This document shows positions 15,276 through 23,461 of a DNA stretch of 64,000 bases, in pieces. Positions within the stretch are counted from its first letter, which is position 1, and each line of letters begins with the position of its first letter. The translations under genes and the position numbers were made by a program. Origin of the DNA: Bacillota bacterium (GTDB lineage: Bacteria > Bacillota > Clostridia > Christensenellales > Aristaeellaceae); contig JAEWVC010000110.1 in assembly GCA_023459275.1 (NCBI GenBank), forward strand, positions 12,177 to 76,176, written 5' to 3'. The notes under the pieces were generated by a model, which worked only from the letters and a program-made list of their open reading frames with translations, was not told the origin of the DNA and did not search any database.

Positions 15276-17225
15276 TTGGCAACGCCTGAAAAAACCCTGG
15301 AATTTGATCAGATCAAGCAGACGCTTTCCTCCTTTGCCTTCACCAAGGGGGCAAAGGAGCGGCTGCTGAACCTTACCCCCGCCTTGAGCGAAAAGGAATG
15401 CCGTAGCCGCCTCGCGCAGACCGGCGAAGCCCGAACCATGCTTAATGCGCTGGGCAGCCCGCCCCTTAGCACCACGGAAGTGCTTGACAAGGTGCTGCCC
15501 CTTGTCAAGGCCGGCGCCATGCTCCTGCCGGAGCAAATTTTAGGCGTAGCGCAATTTTTGTCCTCCTGCCGCCGGATGAAAGCTTACCTGAAGCGTGGCG
15601 AATATTTGCAATCAGAGCTTGCTTTTTACGGCCGGGCTTTCCAGGAAGAAAAGGAGCTGGAGGGCGAAATCGGGCGCTGCATCCGGGGCGAGGCGGTGGA
15701 CGACAGCGCCTCCCCGGAGCTTCGGGACGTGCGCAGGAAAGCGGAGCAGGCTTCCGCGCAGATCAAGGCAAAGCTCAACAGCCTGCTTCAAAACAACCGC
15801 GCGTATTTCTCCGACAGCCTGGTGGCCCTGCGGAGCGGCCGGCTCACGCTGCCCGTAAAGCGGGAGCACAAGGCGCAGGTCCCGGGCACGGTGGTGGATA
15901 TGTCCTCCTCCGGCGGCACCGTGTTCATTGAGCCTTCCGCCGTTGGCAAGCTCCAGGAGCAGTTGAGCGAGTGGAAGATCAGGGAGGAAAACGAGGTCCG
16001 TCGGATCCTGTACCAGCTTACGGCCTTGGTGTTTGACCGCATGGCAGCTTTGCAGGCCAACCGGGACGTATTTGAGGCGCTGGACTTTGCCTTCGCAAAA
16101 GGCGCATTGAGTGCCTCCATGGACGCTGTGGCGCCCGTAATGAACACAGACCGCCGGATGCACATTGAAAAAGGACGCCATCCCTTGTTGAGCCGGGAAA
16201 AGTGCGTACCCCTGGATTTTGCCCTGGGCGGGGAAATCTCCGGCGTGGTGATCACCGGGCCCAATACCGGCGGCAAGACTGTGGCGCTCAAGACCGTGGG
16301 CCTCCTGTCCCTTATGGCCCAAAGCGGGCTCCATGTGCCCGCCTCTTTAGGAACGGAGCTGTGCATGCTGGGCAATGTGCTGTGCGACATCGGCGACGGG
16401 CAAAGCATTTTGGAAAACCTGTCCACCTTCTCCTCCCACATGACCAACATCCTGGCGATCCTTCGGGAAACCGGCCCGGAAAGTCTGGTGCTGTTGGATG
16501 AGCTGGGCTCCGGCACCGACCCCGCGGAAGGCATGGGCATGGCCGTGGCCATCATGGATGCGCTGCGTGAAAAGGGCTGCCTGTTTGTGGCCACCACCCA
16601 TTATCCGGAGGTGAAGGAGTATGCGGAAAAGACACCGGGCCTTACAAACGCCAGGATGGCCTTTGACCGGGAAACGCTTTCGCCCCTGTACCGCCTTATG
16701 ATGGGGGAGGCGGGGGAAAGCTGCGCGCTGCACATTGTCAAAAAACTTGGCTTTCCGGAGCCCCTTATCGCAAGGGCCAGGGAAGCGGCCTACGGCGGCG
16801 GAAAAACCCGCGGTGCCCTTCCCGCCGGCCTGAACCCGAAATCCGCCGGCCTGGGCCTCCCGCCCGCCGCTGCTCTGCCCCGTATTCAGAAGGAGCAGCC
16901 GCCAAAGCCCTTGTCCACCCATGCCGCGCAATTCCAGCTGGGGGACAGCGTGCTGGTTTATCCCGGCCGGGAGCTGGGCCTGGTCTACGATCCCGCCGAT
17001 GAAAAGGGGCTGGTGGGCGTGCAAATCAAAGGCGTCAAACGCCGCATCCCCCACAAGCGGCTGAAAAAGCATGTTGCCGCAGAAAGCATGTACCCCGAAA
17101 ATTACGATTTTTCCATCGTCTTTGACAGCGTGCAAAACCGCAAGGCCCGGCATCAGATGGAAAAGCGCCACCGGCCGGACCTGCAGATTGGCTATGAAAA
17201 GGAGCCCTCCCATGATGTTGATTGA
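15276..17225 (+). CDS. mutS2: MutS2-family ATPase lacking the Smr domain
   Basis: A 649-residue protein, against about 780-790 for full MutS2. Lever/core helices occupy residues 1-310, the MutS-type ATPase follows with Walker A GPNTGGKT (328-335) and Walker B LVLLDELGSGTDP (about 405-417), and a KOW-like segment (GDSVLVY...GLV) lies at about 553-595. The C-terminal Smr nuclease domain is replaced by a short tail (YPENYDFSIVFDSVQNRK) that ends naturally. In Bacillus subtilis MutS2 has been linked to rescue of collided ribosomes, using KOW and Smr. TTG 15276 follows GGAGGGA by five bases. The gene overlaps the next by 14 bp. Confidence 0.8.
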   Translation: MATPEKTLEFDQIKQTLSSFAFTKGAKERLLNLTPALSEKECRSRLAQTGEARTMLNALGSPPLSTTEVLDKVLPLVKAGAMLLPEQILGVAQFLSSCRRMKAYLKRGEYLQSELAFYGRAFQEEKELEGEIGRCIRGEAVDDSASPELRDVRRKAEQASAQIKAKLNSLLQNNRAYFSDSLVALRSGRLTLPVKREHKAQVPGTVVDMSSSGGTVFIEPSAVGKLQEQLSEWKIREENEVRRILYQLTALVFDRMAALQANRDVFEALDFAFAKGALSASMDAVAPVMNTDRRMHIEKGRHPLLSREKCVPLDFALGGEISGVVITGPNTGGKTVALKTVGLLSLMAQSGLHVPASLGTELCMLGNVLCDIGDGQSILENLSTFSSHMTNILAILRETGPESLVLLDELGSGTDPAEGMGMAVAIMDALREKGCLFVATTHYPEVKEYAEKTPGLTNARMAFDRETLSPLYRLMMGEAGESCALHIVKKLGFPEPLIARAREAAYGGGKTRGALPAGLNPKSAGLGLPPAAALPRIQKEQPPKPLSTHAAQFQLGDSVLVYPGRELGLVYDPADEKGLVGVQIKGVKRRIPHKRLKKHVAAESMYPENYDFSIVFDSVQNRKARHQMEKRHRPDLQIGYEKEPSHDVD

Positions 17226-18195
17226 AACAGCCGGACTTACCAAGGTCTACCGCCGCTTTGAAAAGGAGCCCGGCCTCCGGGGCAGCCTGAAAAGCCTTTT
17301 CCACAGGACCTACACTGAAAAGAAGGCGCTGGACAACTTTGACCTTGCGGTATCGGAAGGGGAATTCGTGGGGCTCATCGGCCCCAATGGCGCGGGCAAG
17401 ACAACCTTGGTCAAGCTCCTCACCGGGATCATCGCCCCCACCTCCGGCAGCGCTTCCGTGCTTCAGCATACCCCCAGCCGCCTGGAAAGCGCCTTCAAAA
17501 AGCAGTTCGCCGTGGTGATGGGACAAAAAAGCCAGCTCTTTTTTGACCTGACGCCCGCGGATACCTTCCGCCTGTTCAAGGCGCTGTATGAGATCCCGGA
17601 AAACGAGTACCGGCGCAGCTTGAAGTATTTTACGGAGCTGTTCGGTGTCGGGCCCCTGATGGGCGTGCAGGTGCGCACCCTGTCCCTGGGGGAGCGGATG
17701 AAGATGGAGCTCATCGCCGCGCTGCTTCACAGCCCCCGGGTGCTGTTTCTGGACGAACCCACCATCGGCCTGGACGCGGCGGCCCAGCATCAAATGCGCT
17801 CCTTCCTGAAAGAGGTGAACAGGGAACGGGGCACTACCATCCTGCTTACTTCCCATTACATGGAAGATATCGTAAGCCTCTGCCGCCGGTGTGTGGTGGT
17901 GAGCCATGGGGAAAAGCTGGGCGATGGGCCTACAGACACACTTTTTGCGCAGTATCAGACCCACCGCAGGATCACCCTTGCCCTTAGCGCAGAATGCAGC
18001 ATGGTGCTGCCCGGCTGGTGTGAGCAGGTTGCGCGGGAACCCCTCAAAATCTCCTTTCTGCTGCCCATTGCCCATGTCAAGCCTCTTTTGCAGTCCCTGC
18101 TGTCGCAGTATCCCATCCGGGATATCACGGTGGAGGAAGAGGAGATCGGCAGTGTGGTTTCCAAGCTCTACCGCATGAAGGAGAATCCCGCCTGA
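17212..18195 (+). CDS. ABC-2 transporter ATP-binding protein
   Basis: A 327-residue ATPase: Walker A GPNGAGKT (57-64), signature LSLGERMK (about 155-162), Walker B VLFLDEPTIGLD (about 173-184) and H-loop TSHYMED. The long C-terminal region and the two paired permeases place it in the COG4586/4587/3694 exporter group, whose substrates are mostly unknown. ATG 17212 (tandem ATGATG) follows AAGGAG and overlaps mutS2 by 14 bp, so the four genes may be one operon. The stop overlaps the next start (TGATG). Confidence 0.9.
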   Translation: MMLIETAGLTKVYRRFEKEPGLRGSLKSLFHRTYTEKKALDNFDLAVSEGEFVGLIGPNGAGKTTLVKLLTGIIAPTSGSASVLQHTPSRLESAFKKQFAVVMGQKSQLFFDLTPADTFRLFKALYEIPENEYRRSLKYFTELFGVGPLMGVQVRTLSLGERMKMELIAALLHSPRVLFLDEPTIGLDAAAQHQMRSFLKEVNRERGTTILLTSHYMEDIVSLCRRCVVVSHGEKLGDGPTDTLFAQYQTHRRITLALSAECSMVLPGWCEQVAREPLKISFLLPIAHVKPLLQSLLSQYPIRDITVEEEEIGSVVSKLYRMKENPA

Positions 18196-18989
18196 TGAAA
18201 AAATATTGGGAAGCGGCCTGTATCGCCTTCAAAACCCGCATGGCCTACCGGTTCGATACCGCCATGCAAGCCCTTTCCGGCGTGGCAAGGGTGCTGTTCG
18301 CCTGGCTTTTGTGGTCGGCCCTCTTTCAGGGACAGGATCAAATCATGGGCTTTACCCTTCCCGCCATGCTCCTGTACTATCTGATCCAGTCCGTTTTGGT
18401 TCTGCTGGACAATACGGAGCAGATCGCAAAGGAACTTGGCACAAGCATCCGCAGCGGCACGTTTTCAAAGTTTCTGGTGCTGCCCATGCGGGTGCAGCCC
18501 TACCTTGCCGCCCAAACCCTGGGCTCCGCCGCCTATACGGCCCTTTTCGGCCTGGCGGCGGGCGCGCTGTGCCTGGCCCTTTTCCCTGTCCGGATGGCTC
18601 CGGCGCCGGGCTTGAACAGCCTGCTGCCTGCCGCCGCGCTTTTGCTGCTCGGCCGGGTCTTTCTGTCCCAGCTTCACTTTTATCTTGGGATACTCACCTT
18701 CCGGTATCAGGACATCTGGCTTTTTTTAATGATCAAAAGCAACGTGCTGGCCTTTGTGACAGGGGCCCTGGTTCCCCTTGCGCTGCTGCCTGAACCGGTG
18801 CTCTGCGCGCTGCGCCTGACGCCGTTTTACCACGTCTCCTACCTGCCGGCGCTGCTGCTGATGGGCAGGGGCGGCGGCGAGGCGCCGGAAGGATTGTTGG
18901 TGCTGGCCGCGTGGAATCTGCTTTTCTTCTTTCTCAACAGGCGGACGTACGCGCGCCTTCGCACGCGCTATGACGGGGTGGGCATATGA
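18195..18989 (+). CDS. ABC-2 family permease (COG4587 type)
   Basis: A 264-residue membrane protein with about six hydrophobic segments, starting with a short charged N-terminus and a segment VLFAWLLWSALFQG. The order of ATPase, this permease and a second similar-sized permease is characteristic of this exporter family, in which the two permeases form a heterodimer. The start codon shares a base with the stop of the ATPase gene and its stop overlaps the next start by four bases. Confidence 0.85.
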   Translation: MKKYWEAACIAFKTRMAYRFDTAMQALSGVARVLFAWLLWSALFQGQDQIMGFTLPAMLLYYLIQSVLVLLDNTEQIAKELGTSIRSGTFSKFLVLPMRVQPYLAAQTLGSAAYTALFGLAAGALCLALFPVRMAPAPGLNSLLPAAALLLLGRVFLSQLHFYLGILTFRYQDIWLFLMIKSNVLAFVTGALVPLALLPEPVLCALRLTPFYHVSYLPALLLMGRGGGEAPEGLLVLAAWNLLFFFLNRRTYARLRTRYDGVGI

Positions 18990-19777
18990 AAAGAAACCTG
19001 CGGCTGCTTTTGACGCTGGTCAAGCTGCGCCTTGGCCATTTGATGGTGTTCCGGCTTTCCTTCTTCGGCGCGTTTTTTGTGGACGGCAGCCTATTCATTA
19101 TCAATCTTTTGCTCTTTGATGTGCTGTATAGCCGGGCGGGGTCCATCGGCGGCTGGGGGCGTGGAGACGTAATGGTTTTTGTGGGCACCTTTTCCATGGT
19201 GAACGCCCTGAACATGAGCACCTTCTTTTTCGGACTGATCACCATTCCCGACAAGATCCGCACCGGCATGCTGGACCAGTACATCGTCAAGCCCGGCAGC
19301 CTCCTTCTGCGCCTGTCCTTTGAACAGGTGAACCTGGGCTCCCTGCCCCTGATCGCCCTGAGCCTTGTCCTCCTGCTTCGGGGTGTTTCCTTGTTAAGCA
19401 TGCCGCCTTCCCCGGCGGCGGCAGCAGGGTATGTGCTTTTGACCCTCCTGATGACGGTCCTGTGGTACGACCTGATGCTGATCATCCGCACGGTGCCCTT
19501 TTTTGTGATCTCCGCCGCCGCGGTAAACCAAATGGAGGAATCGCTTCTTGAACTGAGCATGAAAGTGCCCGGCGCCGTCTTTCAGGGCGTGTGGAAACTC
19601 CTGTTTCAGGTGCTTTTGCCCTATGGGCTCATCGCCACGCTGCCCACGCAGATGCTTACCGGTGCTCTGTCCCTCCCAGCCCTTCTGCAGGGCTGCGGCG
19701 TGGCCGTGCTCTTTACCGTTTTTGCCCTGGCCTTCTGGCGGTTCGGCCTGAAGCATTACAAAAGTGCCAGCAGTTGA
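18986..19777 (+). CDS. ABC-2 family permease (COG3694 type)
   Basis: A 263-residue membrane protein with about six hydrophobic segments and the conserved TIPDKIRTGMLDQYIVKP stretch after the second, which is typical of the COG3694 permeases. It overlaps the previous permease by four bases (ATGA), so the two are translationally coupled and probably made in equal amounts. A CCAAAGGG palindrome follows the stop and separates it from a convergent gene. Confidence 0.85.
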   Translation: MKRNLRLLLTLVKLRLGHLMVFRLSFFGAFFVDGSLFIINLLLFDVLYSRAGSIGGWGRGDVMVFVGTFSMVNALNMSTFFFGLITIPDKIRTGMLDQYIVKPGSLLLRLSFEQVNLGSLPLIALSLVLLLRGVSLLSMPPSPAAAAGYVLLTLLMTVLWYDLMLIIRTVPFFVISAAAVNQMEESLLELSMKVPGAVFQGVWKLLFQVLLPYGLIATLPTQMLTGALSLPALLQGCGVAVLFTVFALAFWRFGLKHYKSASS

Positions 19778-19830
19778 CCCGGGGGCGCTGCCCCGGACCC
19801 CCGCCAAAGGGATAAAATCCCTTTGGAATC
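19775..19830. repeat. CCAAAGGG palindrome, copy 2
   Basis: A hairpin GGGGGCGCTGCCCC precedes the palindrome CCAAAGGGAT-aaa-ATCCCTTTGG (19804-19826). It lies between convergent genes, so it may end transcription in both directions. Confidence 0.7.
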
Positions 19831-19837
19831 CCTATAG

Positions 19838-20446
19838 CTATGATTTATGCGATACCCCTTTTTCAATGGAAAAGCTCTTCCGGGGCCCTTTTTCCTCCGT
19901 CTCCGCCGCCAGCTGCGCAAGTGCCCTGACCGTCTTCCAGTTGCGCAGGGTGTTATGCGCCTCCATCTTCAGAAATTTGGCCACCAGCTTGGAGGCATGG
20001 ACGCCGTTTTCCAGGAGAAAATACACCTCTTTGCCCCTGGCCGCAAAGCGGTCGCCGCCGGGAACCGCCGCCAGCGCGGCCTCCGCCTCCCGGGACAGGG
20101 GCGCCAGCATCATGGCCGCATGCAGGCTCTCCGCCCCGGAAGCCTCCTCCGCAGCCCGCACTTCTTCCGGGGAGAAGGGGCAATTTTCCAGGATGGAGGC
20201 AAGCTCCTCCGCCGTGCGGAGCACCGCCGGCACCGGAAATCCGAACCGCTTCCCGATTATTTCCTCCAGGTGCTTTCGCAGCGCATCCTCCCCGCCCTCC
20301 GCCGAGAACACCACGTTGCCGCTTTGTATATAGGTTTCGATTTTTTCAAACCCCGCCTCCATGAACGTCTGCTTCAATTCCGCCATGTTCACCCGGTGCT
20401 GCGCACCTACGTTGATCCCCCGGAGCAGCGCCACATACCTGGTCAT
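19838..20446 (-). CDS. DUF1697 domain protein
   Basis: A 202-residue protein that fits DUF1697 over its whole length, including the N-terminal YVALLRGINVG and QSGNVVF motifs that define the family. The biochemical function of the family is unknown. ATG 20446 overlaps the TGA of the upstream DinB gene (ATGA), so the two are translated together. A purine-rich GGGGGGAAG precedes the start. Confidence 0.85.
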   Translation of the reverse strand: MTRYVALLRGINVGAQHRVNMAELKQTFMEAGFEKIETYIQSGNVVFSAEGGEDALRKHLEEIIGKRFGFPVPAVLRTAEELASILENCPFSPEEVRAAEEASGAESLHAAMMLAPLSREAEAALAAVPGGDRFAARGKEVYFLLENGVHASKLVAKFLKMEAHNTLRNWKTVRALAQLAAETEEKGPRKSFSIEKGVSHKS

Positions 20447-21150
20447 TGCACGCTTCCCCCCTTTTTGGAAGACATTTTTCCGCATTTTTCCTTCAGTTTT
20501 AAGCAATCATTTAAGTGTCCCATCTGGTGGCGCGTCATGGGCATCAGGAGAATTCCCGCCACGTTCTTGCGCCCCCAGAAATCCAAAAGCCAGACGGAGT
20601 CGGGATGGGGCAGCACGCCGCCCTCCGCCAGGATGCGGCCGGTCTGGCGTTTTTCAAATTTCCTGGAAAGGTCCTTTGGCGAAAGGTGCTTCAGGATCTC
20701 CCTGGTGCGCCTGCCCACGGCATTCCGGTATTCCTTGAGAGCCTCCCTGTCCACCTCGCCGCTGAAGGACAAAATCTCTTCATCTGCCATGGCGTTGCCC
20801 GTGTCCCTGACCTTGGTATGCAGCTTCGCCTGCCAGGATTCATCAAGCACCTGACCCCCATCCGCGATAAGAAGGTTGGCCGTCAGGTCCTCGATGCGGG
20901 TCACATGCCAAATGTTCCAGGCCACCGTCACATCCTTTGCCGTGGGCATGGTAACAAACGCGCTTGGGGAAAGGTTTTCCCACACCGCATCCATCAGCGT
21001 GGCCTCCGCCCCGCCGTATACCTCCCGGGTGTGGAGCATGGCGTGCATCACGGCCAGCAGCGCCATGGCCTCCTGAAACGAATCCTTCCCCGCCAGAAGC
21101 TCCCGAAGCTGCGCCTGCAGGGGATTCCATTTTTCGCCTACCGGAAACAT
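20443..21150 (-). CDS. DinB-family protein
   Basis: A 235-residue four-helix protein of the DinB/YfiT superfamily. Candidate metal-binding His residues occur in HAMLHTREVYG, WHVTRIEDL and MTRHQMGHL, spaced as in the family's three-His site. Members act as metal-dependent thiol transferases or have unknown roles. ATG 21150 has GGGAGGAAA upstream; the longer frame lacks a ribosome-binding site. It is coupled to the DUF1697 gene and divergent from the GntR operon. Confidence 0.75.
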   Translation of the reverse strand: MFPVGEKWNPLQAQLRELLAGKDSFQEAMALLAVMHAMLHTREVYGGAEATLMDAVWENLSPSAFVTMPTAKDVTVAWNIWHVTRIEDLTANLLIADGGQVLDESWQAKLHTKVRDTGNAMADEEILSFSGEVDREALKEYRNAVGRRTREILKHLSPKDLSRKFEKRQTGRILAEGGVLPHPDSVWLLDFWGRKNVAGILLMPMTRHQMGHLNDCLKLKEKCGKMSSKKGGSVQ

Positions 21151-21235
21151 GTGCTTTCCTCCCGGTTTTCCTTTGATGTCCTTTTGCTCATTGTAGCACG
21201 CAAAGGGAAGGGGATCAAAAATTTTTGGCGGCCGC

Positions 21236-21286
21236 TTGACAATGCTTCCCATCTGTTTTATACTTAGTTATGTAAGTAATTAACTA
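21236..21286 (+). promoter_or_regulatory. Promoter and probable YtrA/GntR operator
   Basis: TTGACA (21236-21241), 17 bases, TATACT (21259-21264), then the inverted repeat TAGTTA-N10-TAACTA (21265-21286) over the start of transcription. The arrangement suggests that the GntR protein encoded downstream represses its own operon. Confidence 0.75.
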
Positions 21287-21307
21287 GTGAACGAAGGGGG
21301 TGGGGCC

Positions 21308-21676
21308 ATGAAGCTGGATTTTTCCAGTGAAGTGCCCATTTATCTTCAAATCACGGCGGGGATGGAGGACGCCATCTTCACCGGTGCCTTCCCGGAGGAT
21401 GCGCAGGTACCCTCCACCACGGAGCTTTCGGCTTCCCTTCAGGTCAACCCGGCAACGGTGTTGAAGGGCATGAACCTGCTGGCGGATGAGGGGCTGCTGT
21501 ACAAGAAAAGAGGCCTGGGCCTGTTCGTGGCGGAAGGCGCGGCGGAAAGGATCCGGGAAAAGCGGCGGCGGCAGTTTTACGAAAAATACGTGGTAAGTCT
21601 GGTGGCAGAAGCGCGCAAGCTGAAACTCACTAAAGAGGACGTTATGGAATGGATGGAAAGGGGGTTCTCCAAATGA
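21308..21676 (+). CDS. GntR-family regulator, YtrA subfamily
   Basis: A 122-residue repressor-like protein: a winged helix-turn-helix (VPSTTELSASLQVNPATVLK, residues 36-55) and only a short C-terminal dimerisation tail, which is the YtrA layout. YtrA proteins repress ABC transporter operons in which they are the first gene, as here. ATG 21308 follows a GGGGGTGGGG site. Its stop overlaps the start of the ATPase gene (ATGA). Confidence 0.9.
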   Translation: MKLDFSSEVPIYLQITAGMEDAIFTGAFPEDAQVPSTTELSASLQVNPATVLKGMNLLADEGLLYKKRGLGLFVAEGAAERIREKRRRQFYEKYVVSLVAEARKLKLTKEDVMEWMERGFSK

Positions 21677-22524
21677 ACGGCATCGAAGTCAGAAATATCA
21701 CAAAAACCTTTGGGCAGGTAAAGGCTTTGGACAACGTAACCCTTACGCTTGCGGAAGGGAAGATTTACGGCCTTCTGGGCCGCAACGGCGCGGGAAAGTC
21801 CACGCTTTTGAACATCCTCACCAACCGCATCTTCCCCGACTTAGGAGAAGTGCTGGTGGACGGCCTGCCGGCCCGGGAAAACGACGCGGCCCAGCAAAAG
21901 CTGTACATGATGAGCGAAAAAAGCTACTACCCGGACAGCATGCGGGTGGCCGATGCCTTCAAGTGCACGGAAGCGTTTTACGGCGGCTTTTCCAAGGACT
22001 ACGCCGCCAGGCTGTGCGACCTGTTCGGCCTCAATCCAAGAAAAAAAGTAAAGGAGCTGTCCACAGGATACGGCTCCATCTTCAAGCTGATCGCGGCGCT
22101 GTCCGTCCCAGTTCCCTATGTGCTGCTGGACGAGCCCGTGCTGGGGCTGGACGCCAACCACCGTGAGCTTTTATACAGGGTGATTTTGGAGACCTATACC
22201 CAAAATCCCCGCACCATCGTACTTTCCACCCACCTCATCGAAGAAATTTCAGGCCTCATTGAGGAAGTTATCATCATCAAAAAGGGGCAAATCATCCGCC
22301 ACCAACCCACGGAGGATCTGCTGGCCATGGGATATACCGTATCCGGCCCCGCCGCCCAGGTGGACGCTTATGTTAAGGGGAGGGAATCCCTGGGCGAGGA
22401 TGCCTTGGGCGGCCTGAAGACCGCCTATATCTTGGGCCAGCCCGGCGGTGAGGACTTGCCGGAAACCCTTCAAATCAGCAAAATGGATCTTCAAAAGCTG
22501 TTCATCCGGCTGACCAACGAGTAA
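21673..22524 (+). CDS. ABC transporter ATP-binding protein
   Basis: A 283-residue ATPase with Walker A GRNGAGKS, a weakly conserved signature ELSTGYGS and Walker B YVLLDEPVLGLD, followed by a C-terminal domain of about 80 residues. The signature has TG in place of the usual SGGQ, as in other YtrB-like ATPases. It is coupled to the GntR repressor upstream and to a permease 16 bp downstream. The probable role is export or sensing of an envelope-active compound; the substrate is unknown. Confidence 0.85.
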   Translation: MNGIEVRNITKTFGQVKALDNVTLTLAEGKIYGLLGRNGAGKSTLLNILTNRIFPDLGEVLVDGLPARENDAAQQKLYMMSEKSYYPDSMRVADAFKCTEAFYGGFSKDYAARLCDLFGLNPRKKVKELSTGYGSIFKLIAALSVPVPYVLLDEPVLGLDANHRELLYRVILETYTQNPRTIVLSTHLIEEISGLIEEVIIIKKGQIIRHQPTEDLLAMGYTVSGPAAQVDAYVKGRESLGEDALGGLKTAYILGQPGGEDLPETLQISKMDLQKLFIRLTNE

Positions 22525-22540
22525 GGGGGAGGCGACATAT

Positions 22541-23341
22541 ATGAAATTGAAAGCTGCCGTTCGGTATTACCTGAACGATTTCAAAAAGCCTGTGATCATC
22601 TATTACGGCGTATTGATGACCCTGTTTGTACTGCAGCTCGTCATCTCCGCCCTGCTGAAAGTCAAAAACCCATCTTCCGGCGGAATGGAATTCGCCACGA
22701 CTATTTTTCTGTTCGTAGTAGGTTTGAACACTTTCAAGGCCCCATTCCGGCTGTTTCTGCAAAACGGCCTTTCCCGAAAAACGCTGTATGTGGGTGTTGT
22801 GGCAAGCCTTTGCCTGCTGGCGGCCGCCACCACGCTTTTTGACCTTGCCTTCGGCTGGTTCCGCGGCTTGTTTGTCCGTTACACCTCCACATACATGGAA
22901 CGGTTCGGCAGCATGTACAGGGATGGGAAAGAGCTGAACGCCTTTTTCGACGGGCTGCTATGGAGTTTCCTGTCCTATCTGACAGCCGGCATGACGGGCT
23001 TTTTGATCACCAGCCTGTATTACCGCATGAACAAGGCGCTGAAGCTGATCGTTTCCATCGGACTCCCCGCATTCGTGTTTGTGGGGGTTCCCCTGCTGGA
23101 CAGCCTGCTTACCAAAGGCGTCATTACTGCCTTTGGCATCAATGTGGTCTCCTTTGCCTTTGGTTACGGCATCAGCATTTCCCCCTTCACAAGCTTGTTC
23201 GACCTGTTTAGGCAGCTTGCCATGATGGAGGGAGGCATCGGCCTGTATCCTTACCATGCCATCCTGTACAGCGTTTTAAGCATCGCGGCGGCAGGCGTGC
23301 TCTGCTTCCTGCTGATCCGGCGGGCCACGGTGAAGGAGTAA
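22541..23341 (+). CDS. ABC transporter permease of the GntR/YtrA operon
   Basis: A 266-residue membrane protein with about six hydrophobic segments, beginning after a short basic N-terminus. It has no strong family signature beyond ABC-2-like membrane topology and its position right after the ATPase. AAGGGGGAGG lies upstream of ATG 22541. It is the last gene of the operon; no clear terminator follows, but an inverted repeat at 23384-23422 lies before the next gene. Confidence 0.75.
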   Translation: MKLKAAVRYYLNDFKKPVIIYYGVLMTLFVLQLVISALLKVKNPSSGGMEFATTIFLFVVGLNTFKAPFRLFLQNGLSRKTLYVGVVASLCLLAAATTLFDLAFGWFRGLFVRYTSTYMERFGSMYRDGKELNAFFDGLLWSFLSYLTAGMTGFLITSLYYRMNKALKLIVSIGLPAFVFVGVPLLDSLLTKGVITAFGINVVSFAFGYGISISPFTSLFDLFRQLAMMEGGIGLYPYHAILYSVLSIAAAGVLCFLLIRRATVKE

Positions 23342-23357
23342 ATATCACATTATCCCT

Positions 23358-23422
23358 TTGCATCTTCCACAGGTTTCTGCTACAATGCGTTATGTTCGCT
23401 TGAAAATGCGGCATAACGCATT
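23358..23422 (+). promoter_or_regulatory. Promoter with 11-bp inverted-repeat operator before the MATE gene
   Basis: TTGCAT (23358-23363), 17 bases, TACAAT (23381-23386). A perfect inverted repeat AATGCGTTATG (23384-23394) / CATAACGCATT (23412-23422) overlaps the -10 and the transcription start. No T-run follows, so an operator is more likely than a terminator. The cognate regulator is not adjacent. Confidence 0.6.
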
Positions 23423-23461
23423 TATATAGCATATTTATATAGTATCAGAAAGGAAGCGCAC

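Noticed and set aside
23384..23422. Inverted repeat as terminator of the GntR/ABC operon
   Set aside because: No T-run follows and it overlaps a good promoter, so an operator is the better reading.
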